A stretch of DNA of 64,000 nucleotides from Deltaproteobacteria bacterium (GTDB lineage: Bacteria > Desulfobacterota > Binatia > UBA9968 > JAJDTQ01): positions 1-64,000 of the forward strand of contig JAPPNF010000167.1 of NCBI GenBank assembly GCA_028818755.1, written 5' to 3'. The notes under the pieces were generated by a model. It ran no database searches, had not been told where the DNA came from, and saw only the letters and a list, made by a program, of their open reading frames with translations. The position numbers and the translations under genes are program-made. Of the stretch, positions 51,711-60,529 are shown in pieces (position 1 is the first letter of the stretch; the number at the start of each line of letters is the position of its first letter).

Positions 51711-52748
51711 ATGATCGGATATCCTGTCATTGACGCGGACGGGCACCTGACCGAGCCCATGACCGCATACCGGGAGAGGATCCCGGAGCCTTACAGCACG
51801 GCCCGGGAGCTGTTTCCCCAGGACGGCTGGGACCGCGACCTGGGGCGCATGGGGCACCGGGTGGCGGACCCCGAGCGGGAGCTGGCGGACATCGACGCCG
51901 AGGGCATCGACACCGCGGTGCTGTTCCCCACCGCGGGCTTGAGCATCGGCAACGTGCGCGACCCGGCCCGGGCCCGGGTGCTGGCGACGGCGTACAATGA
52001 ATGGCTGCATGAGTTCTGCAGCGCCTCGCCGGAGCGCATCAAGGGCGTGGGCATCGTCGGCCTCCAGGAGGTCGAGAGCGCGGTGGAGGAGCTGGAGCGG
52101 CTGGTGGAGCTGGGCATGGTGGCGGTGCAGGTGCCCACCTACGTGGCTTGGCGCAAGCTCTCCGACCGGGAGCTGGACCCGTTCTATGCCGCGGTGGAGC
52201 GGCTGAACGTACCCATCGCCGTCCACAGCCAGCCGCGCGACGCCGCCGGCACGGATCGTTTCGACAAGTTCCTGGCGATCCACGCCGTGACCCATCCCTT
52301 CGAGCAGATGATCGCCATGACCCAGCTCATCTTCGGGGGCGTGCTGGAGCGCTATCCCAAGCTGAAGGTCGGTTTCCTGGAGTCCGGCGCCGGTTGGGTG
52401 CCCTACTGGATGGACCGGCTGGACGAGGAGTGGGAGAAGCGCGGCGACGTGGAGGCCCCGCTCTGCACGCGCGCCCCCAGCGAGTACGTGAAGAGCGGCC
52501 GGTGCTACTTCGGCGTGGAGTGCGAGGAGCTTACCATCCCCGACGCCATCCGCCACATCGGCGACCGTTGCCTCCTGTACTCCTCGGACAACCCTCACTG
52601 GGACACGGACTGGCCCCACTCGGTGGAGAAGCTGCGCAAGCGCGACGACCTCACCGAGGAGAACAAGCACCGCATCCTTTGCCAGAACGCCGCTGATTTC
52701 TATGGCGTGCCGGTGAGCGAGATCGCCGCGGTGCCGGCGCAGAGTTAG
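51711..52748 (+). CDS. Amidohydrolase family protein (COG2159)
   Basis: A 345-residue protein. It opens YPVIDADGHLTEPMTAYRERI, with the DADGH motif. VDIxxGIDTAVLFPT-like segments follow, then IAVHSQPRDAAGT near residue 175, LKVGFLESGAGWVPYWMDRLDEEW near residue 222, and LLYSSDNPHWDTDWPHS near residue 288, where the Asp-plus-His pair matches the family site. It ends ILCQNAADFYGV. GGGAACACG precedes the ATG. It probably belongs with the upstream amidohydrolase gene although a repeat separates them. The substrate is unknown. Confidence 0.85.
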   Translation: MIGYPVIDADGHLTEPMTAYRERIPEPYSTARELFPQDGWDRDLGRMGHRVADPERELADIDAEGIDTAVLFPTAGLSIGNVRDPARARVLATAYNEWLHEFCSASPERIKGVGIVGLQEVESAVEELERLVELGMVAVQVPTYVAWRKLSDRELDPFYAAVERLNVPIAVHSQPRDAAGTDRFDKFLAIHAVTHPFEQMIAMTQLIFGGVLERYPKLKVGFLESGAGWVPYWMDRLDEEWEKRGDVEAPLCTRAPSEYVKSGRCYFGVECEELTIPDAIRHIGDRCLLYSSDNPHWDTDWPHSVEKLRKRDDLTEENKHRILCQNAADFYGVPVSEIAAVPAQS

Positions 52749-52782
52749 TGGCGGAAAGATTGGGCGGGTCAGCAGCTCCCGG

Positions 52783-52858
52783 TAGGTCGAGTTAGCCGAA
52801 GGCGTAACCCGACAACCGAGCGGTACCGTGTCGGATTACGCTTCGCTAATCCGACCTA
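52783..52858. repeat. Inverted pair of TAGGTCGG repeat units
   Basis: Two facing units like those at 5938-6018, separated by AACCGAGCGGTACCG. The right unit lacks the GCC/GGC of the middle (TTACGCTTCGCTAATC). It lies in the 185-base gap after the amidohydrolase gene. Confidence 0.75.
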
Positions 52859-52890
52859 CAAACTACTGAAGCTTGATCGAGTGTGTGAAT

Positions 52891-52918
52891 GTAGGGGCGA
52901 CCGGCCGGTCGCCCCTAC
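52891..52918. repeat. Perfect 28-bp palindrome (GTAGGGGCGACC...)
   Basis: GTAGGGGCGACCGG and its exact complement meet with no spacer, centred at CCGGCCGG. It is 15 bases from the stop codon of the DUF6295 gene and could serve as a terminator for it. It resembles a dispersed intergenic repeat of high-GC genomes. Confidence 0.6.
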
Positions 52919-52933
52919 GGGTATCGTTCCGTG

Positions 52934-53254
52934 CTAAAGGGTTCCCGAGCTCTTGACCGGCGGCATGTGCGCCTCCGGCCCTTCGTCCTCGTCGACCCAT
53001 CCACCCTTTTCCGCCTCGTTCAGCACGTTAAGGATGGTATCCACCAGCTTCCGGGCGGAATCGACGCTCAGCTCCACGGCCACCCGCGCGCCCGGCCCCT
53101 CGGCCTCGTTGACGAAGTCGATGTTGAGGGAGTGCTCGCGGAAGACGTGGTACGGGTGGTCATAGGCGACGTTGGCCTGATTGACCTTGAACCAGTCCTC
53201 GGAGTTCTTGCCGCTGCCCTCCATCACGACCTTTCTGGCGATCATCGTGCACAT
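52934..53254 (-). CDS. DUF6295 family protein
   Basis: A 106-residue protein of unknown function. The opening MCTMIARKVVMEGSGK, the centre WFKVNQANVAYDHPYHVFREHSLNIDFVNEAEGPGARVAVELSVDSARKL and the length match DUF6295. AAGGAG lies six bases before the ATG. The C-terminal tail is acidic and Pro-rich. It is downstream of the dienelactone hydrolase gene on the same strand, with a 106-base gap that contains a hairpin repeat. It may be co-expressed with that enzyme. Confidence 0.8.
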   Translation of the reverse strand: MCTMIARKVVMEGSGKNSEDWFKVNQANVAYDHPYHVFREHSLNIDFVNEAEGPGARVAVELSVDSARKLVDTILNVLNEAEKGGWVDEDEGPEAHMPPVKSSGTL

Positions 53255-53296
53255 GATCGTCTCCTTTCGTGTTCTTCGGAAATCGGAACGCGGGTG

Positions 53297-53338
53297 AGGT
53301 GCGGGGAGCGGGCGGGTTTGAAACCCGCCCCTGCACCT
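53297..53338. repeat. Hairpin repeat AGGTGC...GGGCGGG-TTTGAAA-CCCGCCC...GCACCT
   Basis: A 7-base inner stem with loop TTTGAAA and a 6-base outer stem. A weaker, related stretch is at 54307-54335 (GGGACGG-TTTAGAG-CCCGCCC). Both are intergenic. Confidence 0.5.
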
Positions 53339-53360
53339 CGACTCCTCGCGCCAAAGCCGT

Positions 53361-54116
53361 CTAGCCGAGCTGCTTCCCGAAGAAATCCAGGAGCTTCTTC
53401 CAGCCGTCCACCGCCTGTTCCTGACGGTAGTTGGGGCGGTCGTAGTAGAAGAAGCCATGGCCGGCGCCGTCGTAACGGTGGAACTCGTAGTCCTTGCCGT
53501 GCTTCTTGAGCTCGGCCTCGTGCTGGTCCACCTGCTCCGGCGTCGGGCTCTTGTCGTCGTTGCCGAAGATTCCCAGGATCGGGCACGAGAGATCGGCGGT
53601 GTAGTCGATGGGAGCGACGGGCTGCTTGTCGGTGAGGTCGTCCCCGCTCGCCACCACGCGGCCGCCCCAGCACTCCACCACGGCGTCGAAGCCGTCGGCG
53701 CGGCAGGCGGTCAGAAAGGCATGGCGCCCGCCCGAGCAGGTGCCCCAGATCCCCACCTTGCCGTTGTGGTAGGGCATGGAGCTCAGATAGTTCTGGGCGC
53801 CCGTCAGGTCGCCCACCACCTGGTCGTCGGCCACGCCGCCGTCGGCCCGAATCTTGGCGGCCACGTCTTCCGGCGTGCCCGCTCCGGCCCGGTGATAAAG
53901 GTCGGGACAGATCGTGGCAAAACCGTGGTGTGCCAGCCGGCGCGTCGCCTCACGGTACCACTCGTCCCAGCCGGGCAGATGGTGGATCGCCACCACGCCC
54001 GGGAACGGTCCCGCGCCCAGTGGCCGGGCGTAGTAGGCGTTGATGGTGTCGCCGTTGTGACCCTGGATGGTGATGGTCTCGGCCAGCATTCCCTCGTATT
54101 GGTCGGTCGTGTACAT
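53361..54116 (-). CDS. Dienelactone hydrolase family protein
   Basis: A 251-residue alpha/beta hydrolase. The nucleophile is Cys127 in IWGTCSGGRHAF, as in dienelactone hydrolases. Asp is in LGIFGNDDKSPT near residue 181 and His in GAGHGFFYYDR near residue 222. Dienelactone hydrolases open 4-carboxymethylenebut-2-en-4-olide to maleylacetate in chlorocatechol-type pathways, but many family members hydrolyse other lactones or esters. AAGGAGG lies five bases before the ATG at 54116; an upstream in-frame start at 54131 overlaps that site. Confidence 0.9.
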   Translation of the reverse strand: MYTTDQYEGMLAETITIQGHNGDTINAYYARPLGAGPFPGVVAIHHLPGWDEWYREATRRLAHHGFATICPDLYHRAGAGTPEDVAAKIRADGGVADDQVVGDLTGAQNYLSSMPYHNGKVGIWGTCSGGRHAFLTACRADGFDAVVECWGGRVVASGDDLTDKQPVAPIDYTADLSCPILGIFGNDDKSPTPEQVDQHEAELKKHGKDYEFHRYDGAGHGFFYYDRPNYRQEQAVDGWKKLLDFFGKQLG

Positions 54117-54382
54117 GATTACCTCCTTCAAGATTTCCTTCCTTAGAACCGACTCTGGAACGCCGCGGCGCCCGTCCGGCGTCGCGCGTTCGCTGACAGA
54201 ACTAATAACAAGGCGCCGGGAAATTCAACCCCGCCTGTTTCGGCGCGGCTTGACGGAGCGAACCGGGCTTCAGTAGGATTAGGCGGAGAGGCGTGACGCC
54301 GAACGGCAGGGACGGTTTAGAGCCCGCCCGTGCCCGCATCACGTCACGACGACACCAATACGGACGCGAAGGAGGAATACCC

Positions 54383-55495
54383 ATGTATGTCTGTCTATCC
54401 CCCGGAGGCCAGTTGCTGACCAAGGGCGAAACCGCCGGCGACAAGCTGCTGGTGGGCACCGTCGACGGTGTGTTCTCGTTCCATCGGGCCAACGGCTCGT
54501 GGCGGCAGGACGGCGTGCACCTGCCTGGAAAGCATGCCAGCTCCGTGATCTGCGAGCCGACCACCGGTACGCTCATGGTCGGCACTTACGGCTGCGAGAT
54601 CTACGCCAGCGAGGACCAGGGCAGCACCTGGGAGAAGCGAGACAGCGGCATCGGCGACAGGGAGATCTACTCGCTGGGGACTCAAGTGGTGGACGGCAAG
54701 CCCAGGGTCTACGCCGGCACGCAACCCGCGCATCTCTACTACAGCGACGACCTCGGCAAGAGCTGGACCGAGCTGCCGGGGTTGCGCCAGGTGCCGGGTG
54801 TCGAGAAGTGGACCTTCCCGGCAGAGCCGCATCAGGCCCATGCCAAGAGCATCACATTTCATCCCACGGACCCCAACATCATCCACGTGGCGGTGGAGGT
54901 GGGCGGGTTCCTGCGCACCACCGACGGCGGCGAGACCTGGAGCACCATCGCCAACATCAACCCGGATGCGCACCGCGTGTTCATCCCGTCCAACGATCCG
55001 GACAAGTTGTACGGCACGGCGCCCACCACCAACTGCGGGCCGGAGGTGACGGCGGGCTTCTGCGTGAGCGGCGATGGCGGCGCCACCTGGAAGAACATGA
55101 CCCCGCGGGACTTCCGCATCGGCTACGTGGACCCGTTCTTCGTCCACCCGCAGGATTCCAAGCTGCTGTTCGTGGCCGGCGCCAAGACCGGACCGGGGAC
55201 GTGGCGCAAGCTCCACACCGCGGACGCCCGCGTGGCCCGCAGCCGTGACGGCGGCGAGACCTGGGACATCCTGGGCGAGGGCCTGCCCGAGCACATCCGC
55301 GCCAACATCGAGGCCATGTGCATGGATGCGTGGAACGGCGGCTACGCCATCTTCGCCGGCACCACCGACGGCGACATCTTCTACAGCGACGACGAGGGCG
55401 AGCACTGGACCACCCTCGCCAAGGGCATCGGCCCGGTGTCCAAGTCGCACCACCACATCAACCTCTCCCTGGAGGGCGACGCCGCGCATCACTAG
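54383..55495 (+). CDS. BNR/Asp-box repeat beta-propeller protein
   Basis: A 370-residue protein built of a sialidase-type beta-propeller. At least six Asp-box motifs (SxDxGxTW form) are visible: SEDQGSTW, SDDLGKSW, TTDGGETW, SGDGGATW, SRDGGETW and SDDEGEHW, spaced 40-70 residues apart. There is no signal peptide, so it is probably cytosolic. The catalytic Arg triad and acid-base residues of true sialidases are not recognisable; related proteins are annotated only as glycosyl hydrolase or WD40/YVTN-like. GGAGGAATA precedes the ATG at 54383. Function unknown. Confidence 0.82.
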   Translation: MYVCLSPGGQLLTKGETAGDKLLVGTVDGVFSFHRANGSWRQDGVHLPGKHASSVICEPTTGTLMVGTYGCEIYASEDQGSTWEKRDSGIGDREIYSLGTQVVDGKPRVYAGTQPAHLYYSDDLGKSWTELPGLRQVPGVEKWTFPAEPHQAHAKSITFHPTDPNIIHVAVEVGGFLRTTDGGETWSTIANINPDAHRVFIPSNDPDKLYGTAPTTNCGPEVTAGFCVSGDGGATWKNMTPRDFRIGYVDPFFVHPQDSKLLFVAGAKTGPGTWRKLHTADARVARSRDGGETWDILGEGLPEHIRANIEAMCMDAWNGGYAIFAGTTDGDIFYSDDEGEHWTTLAKGIGPVSKSHHHINLSLEGDAAHH

Positions 55496-55533
55496 CGGGG
55501 TTTCCGTGTGACTCCGCGGATTTCGGCAGGCTT

Positions 55534-55563
55534 CCCGTAGCCGGCAACGGCGCCGGCTACGGG
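55534..55563 (+). terminator. Hairpin terminator-like structure
   Basis: CCCGTAGCCGG and CCGGCTACGGG form a perfect 11-base stem with an 8-base loop, 38 bases after the propeller gene stop. No U-tract follows. Confidence 0.45.
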
Positions 55564-55576
55564 AACCGGTCGCGTC

Positions 55577-56755
55577 GTGCGGGTCGTCGCCACGACACAC
55601 CACACCGGCGGGGCACCGCCTTTGCTCATCCTTTCATACGTCCGGATTGCATTCCTCAGTCTGAGGCTGCTACTTCACCTGTTGCTCGGCGAGGGTTTCA
55701 AAAAGCTCCTGCGAACTGGGCGCAAGCCTGCCGTGCGTTCCCTGAACATTGCCGTCCGCGATCGGCAGATGGCCGCCGATCTGTACTTCGTGCGTGATGG
55801 CAGGCCTCGCCCCGGGCTGCTCATCACCCACGGGGTTCTCGAAACCGGCAAGGACGATCCGCGCCTAGTCGCGTTGGCGAATGAAATGGCTGCTTGCGGG
55901 TTCGCCGTGCTGGTGCCTGAGCTCGACGGCCTCAAGTCGCTTCGGCTGGATATGGGCGAGTCCGGCGACATCGCGGCTGCCTTTCGCTTCATGGTCTCGC
56001 GGGAGGAGGTGGACGAGACCCGCGCGGGCCTGTTCGGCATCAGCTTTGCCGCCGGTCCCACCCTGAAGGCCGCTACCGACCCGTCCATTCGGGACCGGGT
56101 GAAGTTCGTGGTGTCGTTCGGAGGCTACTACGACACGGTCAATATAATCCGCTACCTCACCACCGGCCGGGACGAGTATCGAGGCCACCGGCACGTAGAG
56201 CCGCCGGAGATCTATGCGCGCTACGTGTTCGTCAAGAACCTCCTTGTCCACTTGACGGCGGAAGAGGATCGCATGGTGCTTTCCGGGTTGCTCGATACCA
56301 TGGAACGGGAGGCCGCAGCGGGCGCCAAACGATGGGAAGGGGAGGCGCCGGTGATCTCGCCGGATCGGCTCACGGAAACGGGACGCGCCGTGTACGACTT
56401 GATCCGCAACCCGGACCCGGACCGGGTCCAGAGTCTGATGGAGGCGACCGAACCCGCCGTCCGGGACTACTTGGAGAGCCTCTCCGTGCGCCCGGTGGCC
56501 CCGCACCTGACGGCGCCGGTCCTTATCGGCCACGGCGATACCGACCCGCTGATCCCCTCGACCGAGAGCCTGCGGCTCGCCGACGCCGTGCCGGATCAGA
56601 GTGGCGTCCACGTCGCAATCCTCAAGGTCGTCAGTCACGTCGACGCCCGCCTCTCCGTGCGCTCGATCCGCGAGTTCCTCACGACAACGCTGCCCTCCTG
56701 TTGCCGCTTCTACGGGCTGATCTTCCGCATACTCAAGCAGCAACTGGAGTCGTGA
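55577..56755 (+). CDS. Alpha/beta hydrolase family protein
   Basis: A 392-residue protein. An N-terminal hydrophobic stretch (ILSYVRIAFLSLRLLLHLLLG) may be a membrane anchor. The hydrolase core has LLITHGVLETGKDDPRLVALANEMAACGFAVLVPEL near residue 80, nucleophile Ser in LFGISFAAGPTL near residue 155, Asp in IGHGDTDPLIP and His in VVSHVDARLS. The substrate is unknown. The start is a GTG at 55577 without a clear Shine-Dalgarno, so the N-terminus is uncertain. A second gene of the same strand follows after 120 bases. Confidence 0.75.
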   Translation: MRVVATTHHTGGAPPLLILSYVRIAFLSLRLLLHLLLGEGFKKLLRTGRKPAVRSLNIAVRDRQMAADLYFVRDGRPRPGLLITHGVLETGKDDPRLVALANEMAACGFAVLVPELDGLKSLRLDMGESGDIAAAFRFMVSREEVDETRAGLFGISFAAGPTLKAATDPSIRDRVKFVVSFGGYYDTVNIIRYLTTGRDEYRGHRHVEPPEIYARYVFVKNLLVHLTAEEDRMVLSGLLDTMEREAAAGAKRWEGEAPVISPDRLTETGRAVYDLIRNPDPDRVQSLMEATEPAVRDYLESLSVRPVAPHLTAPVLIGHGDTDPLIPSTESLRLADAVPDQSGVHVAILKVVSHVDARLSVRSIREFLTTTLPSCCRFYGLIFRILKQQLES

Positions 56756-56875
56756 CCGGGTGGCGGGGCGGGTTGGGGACCGTTTTATCGGGGCTTACTT
56801 TTGCCCGGGGAAAACTTTAAGATCACGTTTCGCAACGCTTCGCAGCGAAGACCAACGAGGAGGAAGACCACACTC

Positions 56876-58138
56876 ATGAGCTTTGAACCCAAAACGCCGG
56901 CGTTCTGGGACAAGGGCGCCTTGCGCAAGGAACTCGACCGCGTGTTCGACATCTGCTACGGCTGCACGCTTTGCCACACCCTTTGTCCGTCCTTCGTGAG
57001 CCTGTTCCAGATGATGGACGAGAACTTCGGTGACGCCACCCTGCTCAAGGACGAGCAGATGAAGTCCGTGGTGGACCAGTGCTACCAGTGCAAGCTCTGC
57101 GATCCCATCTGCCCGTACGTGCCGCCCCACGAATGGGACATCGATTTCCCCCGTACGATGATGCGGGCGACGCTCGTGGAGGCCAAGGAGAACGGCGTGA
57201 GCTGGGCCGACCGGCTGATGGGCGATACCGACAAGGCGGGACGGCTGGCGAGCTTGATGGCGCCCCTCGTCAACTGGGCCAACCGGACCCCGTTCGTGCG
57301 CGGCCTGATGGAGAAGTACCTGGGGGTGCACCGGGACCGGCTGCTGCCCACCTACCACGGGCAGACCTTTGCCAAGTGGAACCGCAAGCGTCCCGCGGCC
57401 GCCAAGGGGAACGGCGCGGAGAAGGCGGCGCTGTTCTACACCTGCACGGTCAACTACAACGAGCCGGACATCGGCAAGGCGGCGGTGGCCGTGCTGGAGA
57501 AGAACGGCGTGGAGTGCGCGGTCCCCGAGCAGCAGTGCTGCGGCATGCCGTTCATCGACGTGGGGCTGCTGGACGAGGCGGTGAAGAAGATCGAGGCCAA
57601 CGTGAAGAGCCTGAGCGAAGCCGTGCGCCAGGGCTACAAGATCGTGGTGCCCACCGCGAGCTGCAGCTACATGCTCAAGCAGGACTACCCGCGCATGCTG
57701 CCCACCGAGGATACGAAGCTGGTGGCCGAGAACACCCTGGACCTGTCGGAGTACCTGGTGCAGTTGCACGAGAGCGGCAAGCTGGACGTCGACTTCTCAC
57801 GGGAGGTCGGCAAGATCCGCTACCACCAGCCGTGTCATCTCAAGGCGCAGGACATCGGCTTCAAGGCCCAGGAGCTGATGCAGCTCATCCCCGACGCGGA
57901 GGTCTCCCGCATGCAGTGCTGCAGCGGGCACGACGGGACCTGGAGCGTCAAGAAGGAGAACTTCGAGGCGTCGATGCAGGTGGGCCGGCCGCTGTTCAAG
58001 TTCATGAGGCCGGATGACGCCTGTACGGTGACCGATTGTCCGCTGTCGGCGGTTCAGGTGGAGCAGGGGACCGGCAGAAAGCCGGTGCACCCCATCATCG
58101 TGATGGCGCGGGCCTACGGGCTCGAGGTCGAGCCGTAG
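56876..58138 (+). CDS. Heterodisulfide reductase/GlpC-like Fe-S protein
   Basis: A 420-residue iron-sulfur protein. Two [4Fe-4S] motifs occur near the N-terminus: CYGCTLCHTLCP (about residue 27) and CYQCKLCDPICPY (about residue 69). Two CCG-type domains follow, with QQCCGMPF near residue 222 and SRMQCCSGHDG near residue 345. This is the HdrD/GlpC electron-transfer arrangement that passes electrons between a dehydrogenase and a quinone or disulfide. No catalytic partner is next to it on this strand; the convergent neighbour is a diiron oxygenase-like protein. The ATG at 56876 follows a GAGGAGGA stretch at longer than usual spacing. Confidence 0.87.
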   Translation: MSFEPKTPAFWDKGALRKELDRVFDICYGCTLCHTLCPSFVSLFQMMDENFGDATLLKDEQMKSVVDQCYQCKLCDPICPYVPPHEWDIDFPRTMMRATLVEAKENGVSWADRLMGDTDKAGRLASLMAPLVNWANRTPFVRGLMEKYLGVHRDRLLPTYHGQTFAKWNRKRPAAAKGNGAEKAALFYTCTVNYNEPDIGKAAVAVLEKNGVECAVPEQQCCGMPFIDVGLLDEAVKKIEANVKSLSEAVRQGYKIVVPTASCSYMLKQDYPRMLPTEDTKLVAENTLDLSEYLVQLHESGKLDVDFSREVGKIRYHQPCHLKAQDIGFKAQELMQLIPDAEVSRMQCCSGHDGTWSVKKENFEASMQVGRPLFKFMRPDDACTVTDCPLSAVQVEQGTGRKPVHPIIVMARAYGLEVEP

Positions 58139-58174
58139 ACCCGCGCCGGTTCCGTTTTTTTGTCGTTCTCTGGA

Positions 58175-59290
58175 TTACCTCGGGTCGAGGATCCAGCCGC
58201 CTTCCTTTTCCATGCCGATGACGAGCTCGTCGTCGGCATCCGAGGGCATCACCTCTTCCAGGTGCTTCGCGTAGTCCTCGTCGGACAGCAGCTCTCCGTC
58301 GACGCTGTAGGGCTGGCCGGCGTAGTTGCCGATGTAGCGGCGGAACTTGTCGCTGGGAATCGTCAGCGGGGGCTGGTCGTCGGCGATGTTGTGGTTCAAC
58401 GCATCCACCAGCGCCTGCACCTCCTTGAAGAAGGTCGTCCTTGACAACTCGTTCAGCCGGTCCATGTCCGCCGGCTCGTCGTACAGGTGCTCGTCGTAGC
58501 GCCCCTTGAGGCCCCAGACATAGGCCCAGTGGGCGGAGCTGGACTCGTCCTGCCCGAACAGGTCGTAGGCGGTGGAGATCCACTTGTTGAAGTACTTCTG
58601 GATGATGGGCATGGGGATCTTGCCGGCTTTGACGATGCGCATCAGGCCGATGTTGCCCTGGGCCAGGTGGTAGGCTTCTTCCTTCAGCATGGGCAACGTG
58701 CTGCGGCCTAGCGGCGCGAAGGCGCTCCGGCTCAGCATGTTCAACTGGTACTTGCCGTCGCGGTCGATGAAGCTCGTGTAGACGAAGAAGTCGAGCCAGT
58801 TCCGCACGGGCTGGTTGAAGGAGTCGAGAAGACGGGATCCCTCGGACGCCCGCCGCTCCAGCAGCCGCTGGGACTGGCGCTTGCCGGAGTCGCCGAACTG
58901 GGTCACCAGCACGTATGCCATCTGCCATCCGTGGCGCATCTCTTCCCGGTTGATGCGGATCAGGTTCTTCAGGTCCACCTCGGTGGGCGCGCGCTCGATG
59001 AGGTTGGTCTGCTGCTCGACCGAGGCGAACTCGGTGTCCCCCTGGAACTCGATCAGGTGGGCCAACGCGTCCTGAATCCGCTGGTCGGGGATGTCGGTAA
59101 CCTTCTCCCACTTGGGCCGTCCGGTGTATTCGCCGAACTCGATCTCGTTGCTCTCCACGTCATCGAGCTTGGTCTCGAAGGTGTAGTCGTCCCCGATGAG
59201 CTCCGTGGGGTAGCCGATATCGTCGTGCCACTGATGGAACGCATCCACCCAGTCGTCGAAGGTGTCGATCCTCTCCTTCTTTATCAACAT
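58175..59290 (-). CDS. Diiron carboxylate oxygenase-like protein (PaaA/BoxB family)
   Basis: A 371-residue ferritin-like protein. Diiron ligands are suggested by REEMRHGWQMAY near residue 115 and KEEAYHLAQGN near residue 205 (two ExxRH/ExxH helices), with another Glu in IEFQGDTEFASVEQQ. PaaA and BoxB epoxidise phenylacetyl-CoA and benzoyl-CoA. This protein lacks an adjacent reductase, hydrolase or lyase of those pathways (BoxA, BoxC, PaaB-E), so its role is uncertain. It is convergent with the Fe-S protein gene (36 bases apart). It could instead be a distinct diiron oxidase of another acyl-CoA or acid. Confidence 0.7.
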   Translation of the reverse strand: MLIKKERIDTFDDWVDAFHQWHDDIGYPTELIGDDYTFETKLDDVESNEIEFGEYTGRPKWEKVTDIPDQRIQDALAHLIEFQGDTEFASVEQQTNLIERAPTEVDLKNLIRINREEMRHGWQMAYVLVTQFGDSGKRQSQRLLERRASEGSRLLDSFNQPVRNWLDFFVYTSFIDRDGKYQLNMLSRSAFAPLGRSTLPMLKEEAYHLAQGNIGLMRIVKAGKIPMPIIQKYFNKWISTAYDLFGQDESSSAHWAYVWGLKGRYDEHLYDEPADMDRLNELSRTTFFKEVQALVDALNHNIADDQPPLTIPSDKFRRYIGNYAGQPYSVDGELLSDEDYAKHLEEVMPSDADDELVIGMEKEGGWILDPR

Positions 59291-59383
59291 GTCCCGCTCT
59301 CCTTTCCTAATGAACGCTCGTACGAATTGAGGTGAGGACTGTATCTTAATGCGCGCGGTTCAATTTTGCAAGCCCTAAAACGC

Positions 59384-60484
59384 CTACGCCGCCAACTCCC
59401 CGCGGAGCCAGCGGATGATGGTGGGAAAGGTTTCCGGCGTCTGTCCCATGTGGCCTCCGGCGAACACCCGGGCGGTCTTGGGGTCGCCGTGCTCAAGCAG
59501 CAGATAGAGGTCCTCGATGGGGGTCTGCAGGTCGTTCTTGCCGTTCACGACCAGCATGGGGCAGGAGGGCTGGTCGAGCAGCCCCTGGGTCTTGAGCGAA
59601 AGGGATGGAAAGAGTTCCGCCAGTTCATCCACGTTGCGCAGCCCGAAGGCGCTGGCGCGGCAGATCTCGTGGTCCATGAGGTAGCTCTCGGCGTTGGTGG
59701 ACCGGCGCACCCAGGTCGGCTGGAAGTTGTAGTGGACGCCGCCGCCCCAGACCACCGCGGCGCGCAACCGCTCCGGCTCCACGAAGCTCATCTTGGCGGA
59801 CCAGTAGCCGCCGAAGCTGCGGCCCAGGATGCCGATGCGCCGCGCGTCAACGTCCTCGCGTCCACACAGGTAGTCGATGACCGCGGTGAAGAGGCCCTCG
59901 GCTGTGGTCGAGCCCTTGATGGGGGCTTCGCCCACGCCGGGCATGTCCACGGCGCAGGCGCCCAGCCCCGCGCGCAGCAGCGCCTCGTCGTACTCGTGGC
60001 ATTCCGGCTTGTAGGAGTCGATACCGCCGAAGTTGATGACCACGGGGCAGGGAGCCGCCCCCTCCGGCATTCGCAGGAACGCCGGGATCACCTGATCCAC
60101 GCCGTAGGGGATCTCCAGGACCTCCAGCGGGGGCCTGAAGTAGCGTCCGGCCCGCTTGAACAGCGCCAGGCTCTTGCGGGCGCATGCCTGCTTGCCCGGC
60201 GAATGGGGCACCGGGTACCGGCCGATGGTGTAGTAGGTGTAGGCCATGAGGAAGGCCTCGCGGGCTTCATCGGAACGTCCCGCTTTCTCATGCGCCTGGC
60301 CGGCCTCCTCGTAGGGCTCCGCCGCCCGCGACCATTCCGCCGCCCACAGTTCCGGGTCCTTGCCGGTGAGCCGTTCCAGGACCGGCTCCACGTCCTCGAT
60401 CCGGGCGCGGCGGAACACGTTGCGCTTGCCGGTGCGCTCGCGCACCATGGCCTTGATCTCGTCGAGAGTCTTGATCCTGCCCAT
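59384..60484 (-). CDS. Alpha/beta hydrolase (FrsA/2,6-dihydropseudooxynicotine hydrolase-like)
   Basis: A 366-residue hydrolase. An N-terminal helical domain of about 145 residues (WAAEWSRAAEPYEEAGQAHEKAG...YTIGRYP) is typical of the FrsA and 2,6-dihydropseudooxynicotine hydrolase group. The catalytic domain has PVVINFGGIDSYK, nucleophile Ser in ILGRSFGGYWS near residue 220, Asp in VVNGKNDLQTP and His in FAGGHMGQTP. Members of the group cleave C-C bonds of diketones or hydrolyse esters. It lies 45 bases after the M24 peptidase gene on the same strand. Substrate unknown. Confidence 0.8.
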   Translation of the reverse strand: MGRIKTLDEIKAMVRERTGKRNVFRRARIEDVEPVLERLTGKDPELWAAEWSRAAEPYEEAGQAHEKAGRSDEAREAFLMAYTYYTIGRYPVPHSPGKQACARKSLALFKRAGRYFRPPLEVLEIPYGVDQVIPAFLRMPEGAAPCPVVINFGGIDSYKPECHEYDEALLRAGLGACAVDMPGVGEAPIKGSTTAEGLFTAVIDYLCGREDVDARRIGILGRSFGGYWSAKMSFVEPERLRAAVVWGGGVHYNFQPTWVRRSTNAESYLMDHEICRASAFGLRNVDELAELFPSLSLKTQGLLDQPSCPMLVVNGKNDLQTPIEDLYLLLEHGDPKTARVFAGGHMGQTPETFPTIIRWLRGELAA

Positions 60485-60529
60485 GTCGCTACGGGACCCG
60501 CCGGGGCGGGAGCGCCGTTGGGGCCGCCG

